NCBI GenBank assembly: GCA_963674835.2 | Contig: CAXXKC010000002.1 | Span: forward strand, 1,364,001 to 1,428,000 | From: G963674835 sp963674835 | GTDB taxonomy: Bacteria; Planctomycetota; Planctomycetia; Pirellulales; Thermoguttaceae | Direction of reading: 5' to 3' | DNA: 64,000 nucleotides | Shown here: one piece after another, positions 53,528-62,658 of the stretch | How positions within the stretch are numbered: the stretch's first letter is position 1 | Layout: every line of letters starts with the position of its first letter | Translations under genes and position numbers: made by a program | The notes under the pieces: generated by a model | What the model saw: the letters and a program-made list of their open reading frames with translations, nothing else | The model's database searches: none | Told to the model about the DNA's origin: nothing

Positions 53528-54520
53528 TTAGTAGGGGCCGCGGATCTCGGCCGCAACCCGGTCCTGGTAGAACTGTTCCAGACGCTGGTGCAGCTCGTCC
53601 GACAAGCAGGGCAGAAGCGAGGCGGCGGCGTTCTCGCGGGCTTGCTCGGGACGCTTGGCGCCGGGGATGATCGTGGTCACCGCATCGAAATCGAGGCACC
53701 AGCGCAGCGCGAACTGGGCCATCGTCTGGTCGGGCGGCACGAGCGGCTTGAGCTGCTCGACAAGATCGACGCCCAGTGCGAAGGGGAGTCCGGCGAAGGT
53801 TTCGCCGACGTTGAAGGATTGGCCGTCGCGGTTGAACGTGCGGTGGTCGTTGGGGGCGAAGGTGGTGTCCTTGGTGAATTTCCCGGCCAACAGGCCGCTG
53901 GCCAGCGGCAGGCGAACGATGAGGGCAACGCCCTGGGCCTTGGCACAGTCGAAGAGGACGTCGATCGGTTTGCGGCGGAAGACGTTGAAGATGATCTGGA
54001 GCGACCGGAGGCCTTCCTGCTCGAGGCAGAAGAGCGCTTCGTCCATCGATTCCACACTGGCGCCGAAGGCCTTGATCTTGCCCTGACGCTGGAGCTCGCG
54101 GAGGTGCTCGAACACGTCGTGGCGCTGGAGCTGATCGGGCGGGATGCAGTGGGTCTGGGTGAGATCGAGGGCCTCGACCCCCAGCCGGCGCAGCGAGTCT
54201 TCGGTGTGCTGGAAGACGGACTGGCGGGTGAAGTTGTCGGGCCAGCCGGGTTCGGGGCTTCGGCCGAGCTTGGTGGCGACGAAGAAGCGGTCGCGGTCGG
54301 GGCGGCCCTTGAGGAATTGGCCGATGAGCGTTTCGCTGCGGCCGAGGCCGTAGATGTCGGCCGTGTCGATGAACGTGATGCCGGCGGCGGCAGCGGCGGA
54401 GAGCGTCTCAAGGGCTTGCTCGTCGGTGACGTCACCCCACTCGGTGCCGCCGAGCTGCCAGGTGCCAATACCGACTTCAGAAACTTGCCGACCGCTGCTG
54501 CCGAAGGGACGTAATTGCAT
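53528..54520 (-). CDS. Aldo/keto reductase
   Basis: A 330-residue NADPH-dependent oxidoreductase of the AKR superfamily. The catalytic tetrad is Asp52, Tyr57, Lys84 and His124 (DTADIYGLGRSE, VATKLG, TQTHC). The C-terminal NADPH loop is ITIIPGAKRPEQARENAAA-like (TTIIPGAKRPEQ). Normal length. ATG 54520 has AAGGA upstream. Substrate unknown. Confidence 0.92.
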   Translation of the reverse strand: MQLRPFGSSGRQVSEVGIGTWQLGGTEWGDVTDEQALETLSAAAAAGITFIDTADIYGLGRSETLIGQFLKGRPDRDRFFVATKLGRSPEPGWPDNFTRQSVFQHTEDSLRRLGVEALDLTQTHCIPPDQLQRHDVFEHLRELQRQGKIKAFGASVESMDEALFCLEQEGLRSLQIIFNVFRRKPIDVLFDCAKAQGVALIVRLPLASGLLAGKFTKDTTFAPNDHRTFNRDGQSFNVGETFAGLPFALGVDLVEQLKPLVPPDQTMAQFALRWCLDFDAVTTIIPGAKRPEQARENAAASLLPCLSDELHQRLEQFYQDRVAAEIRGPY

Positions 54521-54708
54521 GGGGTCCGATCCTTGGTGAGCTTTGCAGATGAAATGCACCGGCGCCAACCGACGCGTGGCCAGCGACCCGGGCAGACGGG
54601 GCTGCCTACTGCATTATTCGGGAGACAGTCAATGCACCCTGGGCCAGAATTCCATCCGCCCTCACACCCGGACCCTGTGGACGCTTCCAGGCGAGGGGAG
54701 ATTTGGTC

Positions 54709-55101
54709 TTAGGCCGTCGTGGTGACGATCTCCGTCTGTGCGGCAGGGATCGTGGCGGCGGTGCCGCCGATGGGGCCGCGTTCGCCACCGTAGTGGACGA
54801 AGAACTCGATGGCCAGCAGAATCACGGCGATGATGATTGCCAGTGCGGCGATGCCCAATAGACTCGTGTAGACGTTCGGGAACAGCTCGCTCAGGGAAAC
54901 ACGAGTGCCGCCGGGCGGCTTGGACAGTCTTGGAGGCTTCTTCGCCTTTGCCTTCTTGACCTTCTTCGGCCTGGCCAGCTTGATCTTCTTCTTTTTGCCC
55001 TTCTTGCCGGGCTCCAGCTCGGGCTCGGCTGCCTCGTCCGGCGCGACTTCGGGCTCGATCGCTTCAAGGTCTTCTTCGAACGGCTGGGGATCGTCGCTCA
55101 T
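54709..55101 (-). CDS. Small single-span membrane protein with strongly charged N-terminus
   Basis: 130 residues: an acidic stretch (1-30), a very lysine-rich basic stretch (33-57), a hydrophobic helix (about 78-101, TSLLGIAALAIIIAVILLAIEFF) and a short tail. It has its own near-consensus promoter (55161-55189). The bipolar charge suggests a cytoplasmic region that binds nucleic acid or acidic membrane surface. No family is recognised. Confidence 0.6.
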   Translation of the reverse strand: MSDDPQPFEEDLEAIEPEVAPDEAAEPELEPGKKGKKKKIKLARPKKVKKAKAKKPPRLSKPPGGTRVSLSELFPNVYTSLLGIAALAIIIAVILLAIEFFVHYGGERGPIGGTAATIPAAQTEIVTTTA

Positions 55102-55160
55102 GATGGGATACGGCGCGGCCGCTGCAACTTAAAGATGAGTCGGGGGTTGGGACAGCTCTT

Positions 55161-55189
55161 ACTATACTCTAGTTTAGGAACGACTTCAA
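55161..55189 (-). promoter_or_regulatory. Promoter of the small membrane protein gene
   Basis: On the minus strand TTGAAG (55184-55189), 17-base spacer, TATAGT (55161-55166), 60 bases upstream of the start at 55101. Confidence 0.6.
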
Positions 55190-55195
55190 AAACGA

Positions 55196-55335
55196 CAAAG
55201 AAATGGGTGCGGCAACCGATTTCTGGCGCCGTCGGGCAAACACCGAGCCGTAGGGTGGGCCGAGCGAAGCGAGCCCACCAGCGAATCTAACAACGTCTAC
55301 TACGCCCAAAGAAATGGGGCGGCACGCGACATTTC
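55196..55335. repeat. Palindromic repeat flanked by ~28-bp direct repeats
   Basis: GGTGGGC (55254-55260) and GCCCACC (55273-55279) form a stem around GAGCGAAGCGA. This GTAGGGTGGGC...GCCCACC palindrome is a REP-like sequence seen in many bacterial genomes. It is flanked by imperfect direct copies starting CAAAGAAATGGG at 55196 and 55307, each about 28 bases. Together they suggest insertion or duplication. No transposase is near. Confidence 0.55.
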
Positions 55336-55370
55336 CCGCATGTTGGGGGGGTACTTCGCAAGAGGCCTCG

Positions 55371-56147
55371 CTACCAGGGTGGCAGTGCGAGGGTTCCGCC
55401 CTCGAGGTGCACGACGCTGCCGTTGATGAAGCCGGCGTCGTCGCTGACGAGGAACGCCACGGCCCGCGCGACATCGATGGGTTGGCCCATGCGCTGCACG
55501 GGAATCTTCTTCGCCACGTCGGCGTAGAGTTCTTCCTTCGGCTTGTCCCAGCCGGCGCAAGAGGCGGCCAGCATTGGGGTGTCGATCGTCCCGGGGCTGA
55601 CGGCGACAAACCGTACGCCGTGGGGGCTGTGGTCGGTGGTCAAGCTGCGCATGAGGGCGACCAGGGCAGCCTTCGAGGCGCAGTAGATGGCGTGCTCGGG
55701 GAAACCGATGTCGGCGGCGACCGACGTCGTGAAGCAGATCACGCCCTTGCCTTGCTGCTGCATGACGGGGATGGCATGCTTGGCCAGCAGGACCGGGCCG
55801 AGCAGGTTCACGTTGATCACAAGGTGGAACTCGTCGACGGTCAGGTCGGTGATCTTCTGGTTGCGGAGGACGCCGGCGTTGGAATGGACGATGTCGACCC
55901 GGCCAAACTGCGACACGGCCAGGTCGACGGCCCCTTTCACGTCGGCTTCGCGGCTCACGTCGCCGTAATGGAACAGACACGTGTGGCCTTCGGCCGTGAG
56001 CCGGTCGGCCAGGGCGGTGCCTTCCTCCGGCTGAATCGACATGGCGACGACCTTTGACCCGGATCGGGCGAACAGCTCCGTGCAGGCTTCGCCGATCCCG
56101 GACGTTCCGCCGGTGATCAACACGACCTTGTCTTTCAGATGGCTCAT
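55371..56147 (-). CDS. Short-chain dehydrogenase/reductase
   Basis: A 258-residue NAD(P)-dependent enzyme. The cofactor motif is TGGTSGIGEA; the catalytic residues are Ser142, Tyr155 and Lys159 (YCASK), and NAG is in SNAGV. The C-terminus ends in the usual dimerisation block GSVVHLEGG. ATG 56147 has GGGGGA upstream; the same frame continues to 56609 across part of ispD but without support. It is 106 bases downstream of ispD on the same strand. Substrate unknown. Confidence 0.9.
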   Translation of the reverse strand: MSHLKDKVVLITGGTSGIGEACTELFARSGSKVVAMSIQPEEGTALADRLTAEGHTCLFHYGDVSREADVKGAVDLAVSQFGRVDIVHSNAGVLRNQKITDLTVDEFHLVINVNLLGPVLLAKHAIPVMQQQGKGVICFTTSVAADIGFPEHAIYCASKAALVALMRSLTTDHSPHGVRFVAVSPGTIDTPMLAASCAGWDKPKEELYADVAKKIPVQRMGQPIDVARAVAFLVSDDAGFINGSVVHLEGGTLALPPW

Positions 56148-56253
56148 GAGGTTTTCCCCCGTCGTATGGTTCTCAACAAAAGGGCAGAAGACGGAACGAG
56201 GCGACGCCGTGCGGATCGCGTCGGCGGCCGCTTGCCGATCGGCACGAAACGGT

Positions 56254-56994
56254 CTAGCGCCACATGTCGTCCTCTGCAAAGGGATGCAGCGGTCCGAGCG
56301 ATTTGGGCTTGGGGAGGGCCTTGAGGGCCTGCTCGGCCAGCCGCAGGTCCTCGCGCGTGGTGATCTTGAGGTTGATGGTGGAGCCGGGCACAACGACGAC
56401 TTTCTTGCCAAGGCGTTCGACGAGCTGCGCCTCGTCGGTGGCCGGAAAATCACCGCGTTTGGCGTAGGCTTCCAGAAGCAGGTCGCGGCGGAAGACCTGG
56501 GGCGTTTGAGCTTCCCAGAGGCCGCTGCGAGAGACGGTTTCTTCGATGGCGCTGTCGGCACCGACGCGTTTGAGCGTGCCGACGACGGGGATGGCAAAGA
56601 TGGCGGCACCGGTTCGCTCGGCCACCTGGAAGATCTTGTCGACCCAGGCGTCGGTCAGACAGGGCCGGGCGGCATCGTGGACGCAGATGAAATCGACCTC
56701 GGGCTTGACGCGGGCGAGGGCGTTCTGCACGGAATCGGCCCGCTCGGCGCCACCTTCGACGACCTGGATGCCGAGAATGGCCACGTTCGAGGCGAACTTG
56801 AAGTTGAACTGCTCGCGGTCTTCCGGCGAGATGACCACGATGACCTGCGCGACGTCGTCGCGATTGATAAACCGCTCGGCGGCATGGATCCACACGGCGC
56901 GGCCTGCCAGGGGGGCGAACGGTTTCTTATAGTGCTTATCTTGGAAACGGCTGCTTTGCCCTGCCGAAGGGAGAATGACAGCGAATTTGGGCAC
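56254..56994 (-). CDS. ispD: 2-C-methyl-D-erythritol 4-phosphate cytidylyltransferase
   Basis: Third step of the MEP pathway, coupling CTP and MEP; cytoplasmic. 246 residues. The nucleotide-binding start LPSAGQSSRFQDKHYKKPF, VHDAARPCLTD and PVVGTLKRV, with the TDEAQLVERLG block, identify IspD. The usual GxGxR loop appears as AGQSSRF. IspE and IspG are elsewhere in the window (34289, 45368). Confidence 0.93.
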   Translation of the reverse strand: MPKFAVILPSAGQSSRFQDKHYKKPFAPLAGRAVWIHAAERFINRDDVAQVIVVISPEDREQFNFKFASNVAILGIQVVEGGAERADSVQNALARVKPEVDFICVHDAARPCLTDAWVDKIFQVAERTGAAIFAIPVVGTLKRVGADSAIEETVSRSGLWEAQTPQVFRRDLLLEAYAKRGDFPATDEAQLVERLGKKVVVVPGSTINLKITTREDLRLAEQALKALPKPKSLGPLHPFAEDDMWR

Positions 56995-57092
56995 GGCTGG
57001 ACTCCTTGACGACGCGAAAGATGCGGAAGTGACCCTATTGTGCCGGTTTCCCGGGGGGCGTCAAGCGCGGCGGGAGGGAGGCGGCCTGACGC

Positions 57093-58403
57093 TCAGTCGT
57101 AGAAATGGCGGTTCTGGTCGGCCATTGCCACCAACAGATCGGTCGGGGCCATGCGGGCTCCGAGGGGCTGCAAGGGGCAGAGAAGGTCGAGGAGCTTCCG
57201 GGCACCAAGGGTGTCGGCCCAGTAGAGGATTCCGCCACGGGCGGAAGGGAATCCGAGCCCAAGTAGAACGGCCAGATCGATGTCGCCCGGGCTGCGTACG
57301 ACGCCCTCTTGCAGCAGGCGGCTTGCTTCGAGAACCATCGGCAGCAGCAGCCGCGCTGCGATCAGGTCGTCGCTCAGTGGGACGGGATCGCGGCGCCACG
57401 TGGCGAGCAGCGCTTCGAGGGTTTGACGCCGCGGCGTTTGCGGATTCGCGTCGGGATAGGCAAAGAAGCCCTGGCCCGACTTGCAGCCGAGCAGGCCGCT
57501 TTTGACCATGCTAATCAGCAGCGGCGAGGGGACAACGCGTTCGGGAAAGGCCTCCCAGAGCACGCGGCCACCCAGGAGGGTCGTGTCCAGGCCGATCTCG
57601 TCCATCAGACGCAGGGGACCTTTGGCCATCCCGAATTGGACGGCGACGTGTTCGATGCGGTCGACTGGGACGCCGTCGAGGAGGAGTTCGAGGGCCTCGT
57701 TGAGATAGGGAACCAGGAGGCGATTGACGAGGAAACCAGGGCCGTCATCGACGACCAGCGGCGTCTTGTGGATTTGCTTGCCGAAGGTGACGGCGGCAGC
57801 GATCGTTTCGTCGGACGAGAGTGGGCCGCGGATGACTTCGACGAGCGGCCGCTGGCGGACGGGATGGAAGAAATGGATGCCGCAAAACCGCTCGGGCGCG
57901 CTGACGCCGGAGGCCAGACGGTGAATGGGAATGGTCGACGTGTTGGAAACCAGAATGGTGCGGGGGCCGAGGTGGGGCTGAAGGAGGCCGTAGACGGCCT
58001 GCTTGGCGGGGACCGTTTCGAGGATCGACTCGAGCACGAGATCGCACGTCGCGACGGCCACCGGGTCGGCCGTAGCGCGAACGTGCTGGCGGACGAGGTC
58101 TTCGGCATCGGTGCTCTGGCCGGAGGCGAGCAGTTCCGCCGCGATGCGGCGGGCGGCATCGTCGACGGCTTCGGGATCGCTGTCGGTGAGCACGACCGCT
58201 AGGCGACGGGCGACACAGGCGGCCGCAATGGCCGTGCCCATGATGCCGGCGCCGACGATTCCCACGCAGCGCACGCGGTGGATCGGAGTATCCGCACTGC
58301 GCACGCCGGGATCCGCCTGTTTCCAGGCGATGAGGTGCTGAACGTGGGCCTCGGCGCAGCGCTGGGCGGTGTCGGAGTTCAGGGCGAAAGGGCTGGAAGA
58401 CAT
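57093..58403 (-). CDS. Stand-alone FadB-type 3-hydroxyacyl-CoA dehydrogenase
   Basis: Oxidises L-3-hydroxyacyl-CoA with NAD. 436 residues: NAD-binding domain with VGIVGAGIMGTAIA (from ~47), catalytic His in CGIHFFHPV, and two successive C-terminal 3HCDH domains (VDDGPGFLVNRLLVPYLNEAL; later RLLLPMVLEASRLLQEGVVRSPGDIDLAVLLGLGFPSARGG). This matches the dehydrogenase half of FadB/FadJ but lacks the N-terminal crotonase domain; instead ~45 extra residues precede the Rossmann fold. A crotonase may be encoded elsewhere. It lies between the HEAT gene and ispD. Confidence 0.88.
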   Translation of the reverse strand: MSSSPFALNSDTAQRCAEAHVQHLIAWKQADPGVRSADTPIHRVRCVGIVGAGIMGTAIAAACVARRLAVVLTDSDPEAVDDAARRIAAELLASGQSTDAEDLVRQHVRATADPVAVATCDLVLESILETVPAKQAVYGLLQPHLGPRTILVSNTSTIPIHRLASGVSAPERFCGIHFFHPVRQRPLVEVIRGPLSSDETIAAAVTFGKQIHKTPLVVDDGPGFLVNRLLVPYLNEALELLLDGVPVDRIEHVAVQFGMAKGPLRLMDEIGLDTTLLGGRVLWEAFPERVVPSPLLISMVKSGLLGCKSGQGFFAYPDANPQTPRRQTLEALLATWRRDPVPLSDDLIAARLLLPMVLEASRLLQEGVVRSPGDIDLAVLLGLGFPSARGGILYWADTLGARKLLDLLCPLQPLGARMAPTDLLVAMADQNRHFYD

Positions 58404-58461
58404 TTTGGGAAAGCGGAACGTGGAGAGCGGAAAGCGGGGGTTGGATGGGGCTTAGCTGGTT

Positions 58462-60843
58462 CTATTTGCGGTCTTGGTACCAGCGCTTCCACTGGGCGAC
58501 GTGTTCGGCAAGATGTGGGGGCGGCTCGCCGGGTTTGCCCGTGACGTCCTGACCGACGACCTTGGGCAAGGCGTCGAGGGCGGCCACGCGGACACCTTGG
58601 CGATCGTCGAGGAATCGGATGAGGATGGGGACGAATGAGGCTCGCGGGACCTCGGCGATGGCGGCCGCCACGCCACGCCGAACGTTCTCGTTTCCGCTGT
58701 TGGAGAGACGCTCCAAGGCGGCGATGCCCGACTCGTCGCCCAGCCGAGCCAGCGCCAGGGCCGCCTCGAGTTGGACGAATTCGTTGCGCGTGGCCAGTTT
58801 GCGTTCCAGGGGCGGGATGTCTTGTCTGCGGCCGCAGGCGCCTAGGGCGCGGGCAGCGGCCATGACGACCTCTTCGCTGGGGTCGTCCAACGCCGGTACC
58901 AACAGCGGCGCGTGGGCCGGGTCGGCGTGGGCGGCCAGGTACTCGCAGGCGCGGCGGCGAACTTCGGGTACCGGATGGCCGATGGCCAACGCCGCCAAGC
59001 GAACGGCCGGCTCGCTTCCATCGTTGGCGACGGCGGCCAGAACGCTCTGCCACACGAGCTGGTCGGTTTCGATCGTCGCCAGCTCGGCCAACCGGGCCAT
59101 GGCCAGGGGGCGAAGGGTGTGCTTGGCGGCCACGTCGGCCAGATCGGCTGCCGCGCGGCGCCGTTGCACTACTTCGTTGCCGTGCAGCTTGTCGAGCAGA
59201 ACGAAGGACGGGTCGTACTGGGGGAGGATGTCGTGATAGATGGTTTCGGGTATGGCGGTGTGGCGATCGATGGCGATCTTCTCCAGAACGTCGACCAGGT
59301 TGGCACCGAGGGCCTTCAGATCGGTCGCCGCGCGGTCGCGGGCCGTGTTGGATGCAGTCGGGTCCGAGAGCGGTTGCAGAAGCAGGGCTGCCCGATTAAG
59401 AGTGTCTTCGGAAATGGTCGTTCGCGCGGTGTCGGCGGCGACGAGCCAGCGCGGATCGATCGATCCGATCTGCTGGCGAAACGTCTGCCGCAGTTGGTTG
59501 AGGACGGCGATGCGGCGTTCCGGGGGTGCGTCGGCCGAGAATTCGCGGGCCGGTGGCCATCGCTCGGTGAGGACTGCGGCGGCGGCCTTGCGTTTGGTGT
59601 AGACGTTCGTTGCCATCGCGTCCATCAGGATGGGGCCCGCCTGCTCCAGCGGCCAGTCGGCGAGCGATTGGATCGCCTGGAGCTGGACCGTGACACTGGA
59701 ATCGTCGCAGAGTTTCCGCATGACCGGCACGACGTCGGCACCGGGATGCGCAGCGAGGCACTTGGCCGCCGTCTGGCGGACGCGCCAAGCTTTGTCGGAA
59801 GCCGCGGCGACGAGGGCCTGCTTGTCACCGGAGGATGCCAACGAGGATGTGGCGGCGGCGCGGATCAACTCGGAAGGATCGTCCAGCAACGATCGGAGCG
59901 TTGCGCGGGCAGAGCTGGTGGGCAAGGTGCCCAGCGCCTCGACGGCCGCAACGCGAACGCGCAGCTCGCAATCGTTCAGGGCCCCGGCAAGGTACTCTTC
60001 GACGTGAGGCACCTGATGCTGGGCCAGGACGTGCAGGCAGACGGCACGTACGCGGGCATCGGGGTCCGTGCGCAGATCGGACAATTCGGGCGGCAGATCG
60101 CCGTCCACGAGGCGGCCGACGGGTTGGATGGCTTGGCGCCGGACCTCGGCCGACGGGCTGCGCAGCGCCGCGACGAACCGTGGCTGGTCGGAAGGGTCGG
60201 CGTGGCGATCGAGCGCGTGCAGCAGCTCCGCGTGCAGATCGGCAACGTAGTGGGTGTTCTGGGGAGGGAGCCGACCGTATTGATCGAGAAGCTGACGCAG
60301 CCGATCGGTGCGCGGCGGGTGGTCCCGCTCGCCAAGTGCCTCGATCGCGGCGCAACGGATGGGCAGTTTCAGCGACGCCGTGCGAACGGATTCCGTGAGA
60401 CGATCGGCGACGGTCGGATCGCCGAGCCGCGCCAACGCGATGGCCGCGTTGGTGGCAACGATCGGATTACGGTCGGCAACTGCGATGTGGAGTTCGGCAC
60501 GGGGCGGATCGGGTTGCGATAGGAGATCTTCCAGGGCGAGGTGTTGCCATCGACGCGACGAGGGCCGGGCATCGGCGTGCATCGACTCCGGTGTGCGCGT
60601 CCAGGTGCCGGAAGCGAGGACCGCCCGGGTGCCGGAAGCGGAGGAGGTGCCATTGGCGTCGGTCTTGTGGTCGCCGGCCGCACGGGTCGAAGCGTCGTCG
60701 GCATGGAGATTGGACAGAGCCGCATCGGACGGTTGGTTGCGAAGCCAACCGGGGCAGCCGGCCAGCAACAACGGCAGCGCGAGGCCGATCGCCAAGCGAG
60801 TGCGCTGTGCCAATCGCTTCCAACCGTGCGGCACGTCAGGCAA
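58462..60843 (-). CDS. Large HEAT-repeat lipoprotein
   Basis: A 793-residue exported protein with a lipoprotein signal (LLLAGC, Cys29 region). After a Thr/Ser/Ala-rich linker (~40-100) nearly the whole protein is HEAT-type helical repeats, for example ARLGDPTVADRLTESV, LRVRVAAVEALGTLP, PEVRRRACEYLAAHADPAH and EEVVMAAARALGACG. It is likely a protein-binding scaffold in the periplasm. 30 bases separate it from the upstream HEAT gene, so both are probably one unit. Confidence 0.8.
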   Translation of the reverse strand: MPDVPHGWKRLAQRTRLAIGLALPLLLAGCPGWLRNQPSDAALSNLHADDASTRAAGDHKTDANGTSSASGTRAVLASGTWTRTPESMHADARPSSRRWQHLALEDLLSQPDPPRAELHIAVADRNPIVATNAAIALARLGDPTVADRLTESVRTASLKLPIRCAAIEALGERDHPPRTDRLRQLLDQYGRLPPQNTHYVADLHAELLHALDRHADPSDQPRFVAALRSPSAEVRRQAIQPVGRLVDGDLPPELSDLRTDPDARVRAVCLHVLAQHQVPHVEEYLAGALNDCELRVRVAAVEALGTLPTSSARATLRSLLDDPSELIRAAATSSLASSGDKQALVAAASDKAWRVRQTAAKCLAAHPGADVVPVMRKLCDDSSVTVQLQAIQSLADWPLEQAGPILMDAMATNVYTKRKAAAAVLTERWPPAREFSADAPPERRIAVLNQLRQTFRQQIGSIDPRWLVAADTARTTISEDTLNRAALLLQPLSDPTASNTARDRAATDLKALGANLVDVLEKIAIDRHTAIPETIYHDILPQYDPSFVLLDKLHGNEVVQRRRAAADLADVAAKHTLRPLAMARLAELATIETDQLVWQSVLAAVANDGSEPAVRLAALAIGHPVPEVRRRACEYLAAHADPAHAPLLVPALDDPSEEVVMAAARALGACGRRQDIPPLERKLATRNEFVQLEAALALARLGDESGIAALERLSNSGNENVRRGVAAAIAEVPRASFVPILIRFLDDRQGVRVAALDALPKVVGQDVTGKPGEPPPHLAEHVAQWKRWYQDRK

Positions 60844-60873
60844 ATCCTTTTGCCATGGGGATCGAAAAGTGGA

Positions 60874-62406
60874 TTATTGCGATGCGGCAGGTTCGCCTTC
60901 CGCGGCCGCGGGGGCCTCGCCTTCGGCCTTGGCTGTCGGGATCTTGTCGATCGCCTCGCGCAGAAGCGTGGCCTCTTCCTTGATCTTGTCCTGGAACTCG
61001 TCGTAGCTGTTGCGATCGCTCTCGCACACGGAGATCACCGCGTCGAGCTGCTTCGTGATGGCATCGACATAAGTCTTCTGAGGCGGGGTGACAGCCAAAC
61101 CGACGACGCCGATCCGGTCGGGATCGCGCGGGCCGAACAGTCCATCTTTCGCCGCGTCCAGTCGCGTGAGAAGTCGGCGGCGGACCGTAAGCAGGTACTC
61201 GGACTGGACGCGCGATTCCTCGGGACTCAGCGGCGGAGGCGCAGCGCCAGGTTCGGGGGGCTCCATTCCTCGCGGCGCGATCGGGGCGCTCCGACGAGCT
61301 AGCGGCATCGAACCCGAGTTGCGAGACTGGAGCATCGACTGGAAATCGGGCGGCTTCTGGTCGACTTCAAAAGCCAGTGCGTCGGCGGCCAACCGGGCGA
61401 CCCGGGCGGCAAGCTGCTGCGGATCGACGCGACCGTTGGGGTCGTAGCGAAGTTTGCCGACGGCGCGGGCGGCGGCACATCGCGTCATAAAGGGAGTTTC
61501 GGCGTTGGCGGCGATGTCGGTGAGTGTCGTGACGACCGAGTTCTGCGGGCCGAGACTGCCGATCTCGCCGAGAACATCAATCGCCAGCGAACGAATCCAG
61601 GCATGGCCTTGCGGGCTTCGACCGGGAGAGACCTTGGTCGTGGCGATGGTGAGCATCGCCGGGACAACCTGTTGCTCGCGCTCCTGCGCATCGCTGATTC
61701 CAAGCGCTGCATGCCGGAGGATGCCGACGAGGGCGGCGACTTTCACCGCGTCGATCTGGTCGGCTGACTTGACGGCCTCCAGCAATTTGGGCATGGCAGC
61801 CGCCAAGGGTTGCAGCGAACGACTGCCCGCGGGCGCCGGCCCATAGAGTTCGCCGATGGCCAACATCGCGTTGTATCGCACGGCCGGGCTGTAATTGCCC
61901 TTGGCGAAGCGATCGAGAGTGGTCAGGGCCTTCTCGGCCAGCCGCGCTCGGACGGCGGCCCCGGCTTCAGTGCCAGTGCGAGTTTCGTTGGAAAGGTCCC
62001 TGCGGAAGTTCGGGATCGTGGTCGCGTTGGCCGGTACCGTCCAACGGGGAAAGGCGTAGTTGTCGTAGAAGTTGTTGAAGATCTCCTCATCGCCCGGCCC
62101 GAAACCATCGCGGAACATGCGGATGATGGCCGAGTGTTTCTCTTTGAGCGTTTCGTCGACCTTCAGGTGTTCGTAGCTGTCGGATTTGGCTGAGGGCTGG
62201 TCCGAAGGCCGCGACGTCGTCTTGGTGACTTCGGTTGTCGTAGGACGCAACGGGGTAGCGTCGTTCTGGAAGATCCCGCCGGGACCCGGCGGTCTCGCGG
62301 GAGCCGCAGCAACACCGCTCGAGGTGAGCAGTGCTACCGCCGCTACGGCCGACAGAAGACGTACCAGGCACGGTGATCCACAAGTAGTAAGGATCGATGC
62401 GGGCAT
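60874..62406 (-). CDS. Secreted HEAT-like protein
   Basis: A 510-residue protein with signal peptide (ending near VAAAP). A Pro/Thr-rich segment (~36-75) is followed by helical repeats (PAVRYNAMLAIGELYGP, AWIRSLAIDVLGEIGSLG, MTRCAAARAVGKLRYDP) and a C-terminal helical, acidic tail. It pairs with the 793-residue lipoprotein. Function unknown; scaffold or envelope assembly is a guess. Confidence 0.72.
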   Translation of the reverse strand: MPASILTTCGSPCLVRLLSAVAAVALLTSSGVAAAPARPPGPGGIFQNDATPLRPTTTEVTKTTSRPSDQPSAKSDSYEHLKVDETLKEKHSAIIRMFRDGFGPGDEEIFNNFYDNYAFPRWTVPANATTIPNFRRDLSNETRTGTEAGAAVRARLAEKALTTLDRFAKGNYSPAVRYNAMLAIGELYGPAPAGSRSLQPLAAAMPKLLEAVKSADQIDAVKVAALVGILRHAALGISDAQEREQQVVPAMLTIATTKVSPGRSPQGHAWIRSLAIDVLGEIGSLGPQNSVVTTLTDIAANAETPFMTRCAAARAVGKLRYDPNGRVDPQQLAARVARLAADALAFEVDQKPPDFQSMLQSRNSGSMPLARRSAPIAPRGMEPPEPGAAPPPLSPEESRVQSEYLLTVRRRLLTRLDAAKDGLFGPRDPDRIGVVGLAVTPPQKTYVDAITKQLDAVISVCESDRNSYDEFQDKIKEEATLLREAIDKIPTAKAEGEAPAAAEGEPAASQ

Positions 62407-62531
62407 AAATCACGCAAGGTCCAGCGACGAATGGCTTTGGGAAGAGTTGTCCCCAGTAGACTTTAGGCTACCACCGCGAGGGCAGTAGTGTCAAGCTGGA
62501 TCGATGGGCCGTCCCCCCAATGGAAGACTGT

Positions 62532-62561
62532 TTGACACGCGGTCGCTGAAGTGCGTAAAGT
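62532..62561 (+). promoter_or_regulatory. Promoter of the deacetylase-family gene
   Basis: TTGACA (62532-62537), 18-base spacer, TAAAGT (62556-62561), about 97 bases before the ATG at 62659. The rest of the 252-base gap (62407-62658) shows no gene. Confidence 0.55.
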
Positions 62562-62658
62562 ACAGTTGACGTAAGGTTTTTGTACGGGTCGAGCGGCCCA
62601 TGTCGGGCGACATCGGGGGGCGGCTGGGTCCGGGCGGTCGGCCCAGAGGCTAGCATCG

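Noticed and set aside
56148..56609. N-terminal extension of the short-chain dehydrogenase frame
   Set aside because: It overlaps ispD in another frame, is low complexity and the good ribosome site is at 56147.
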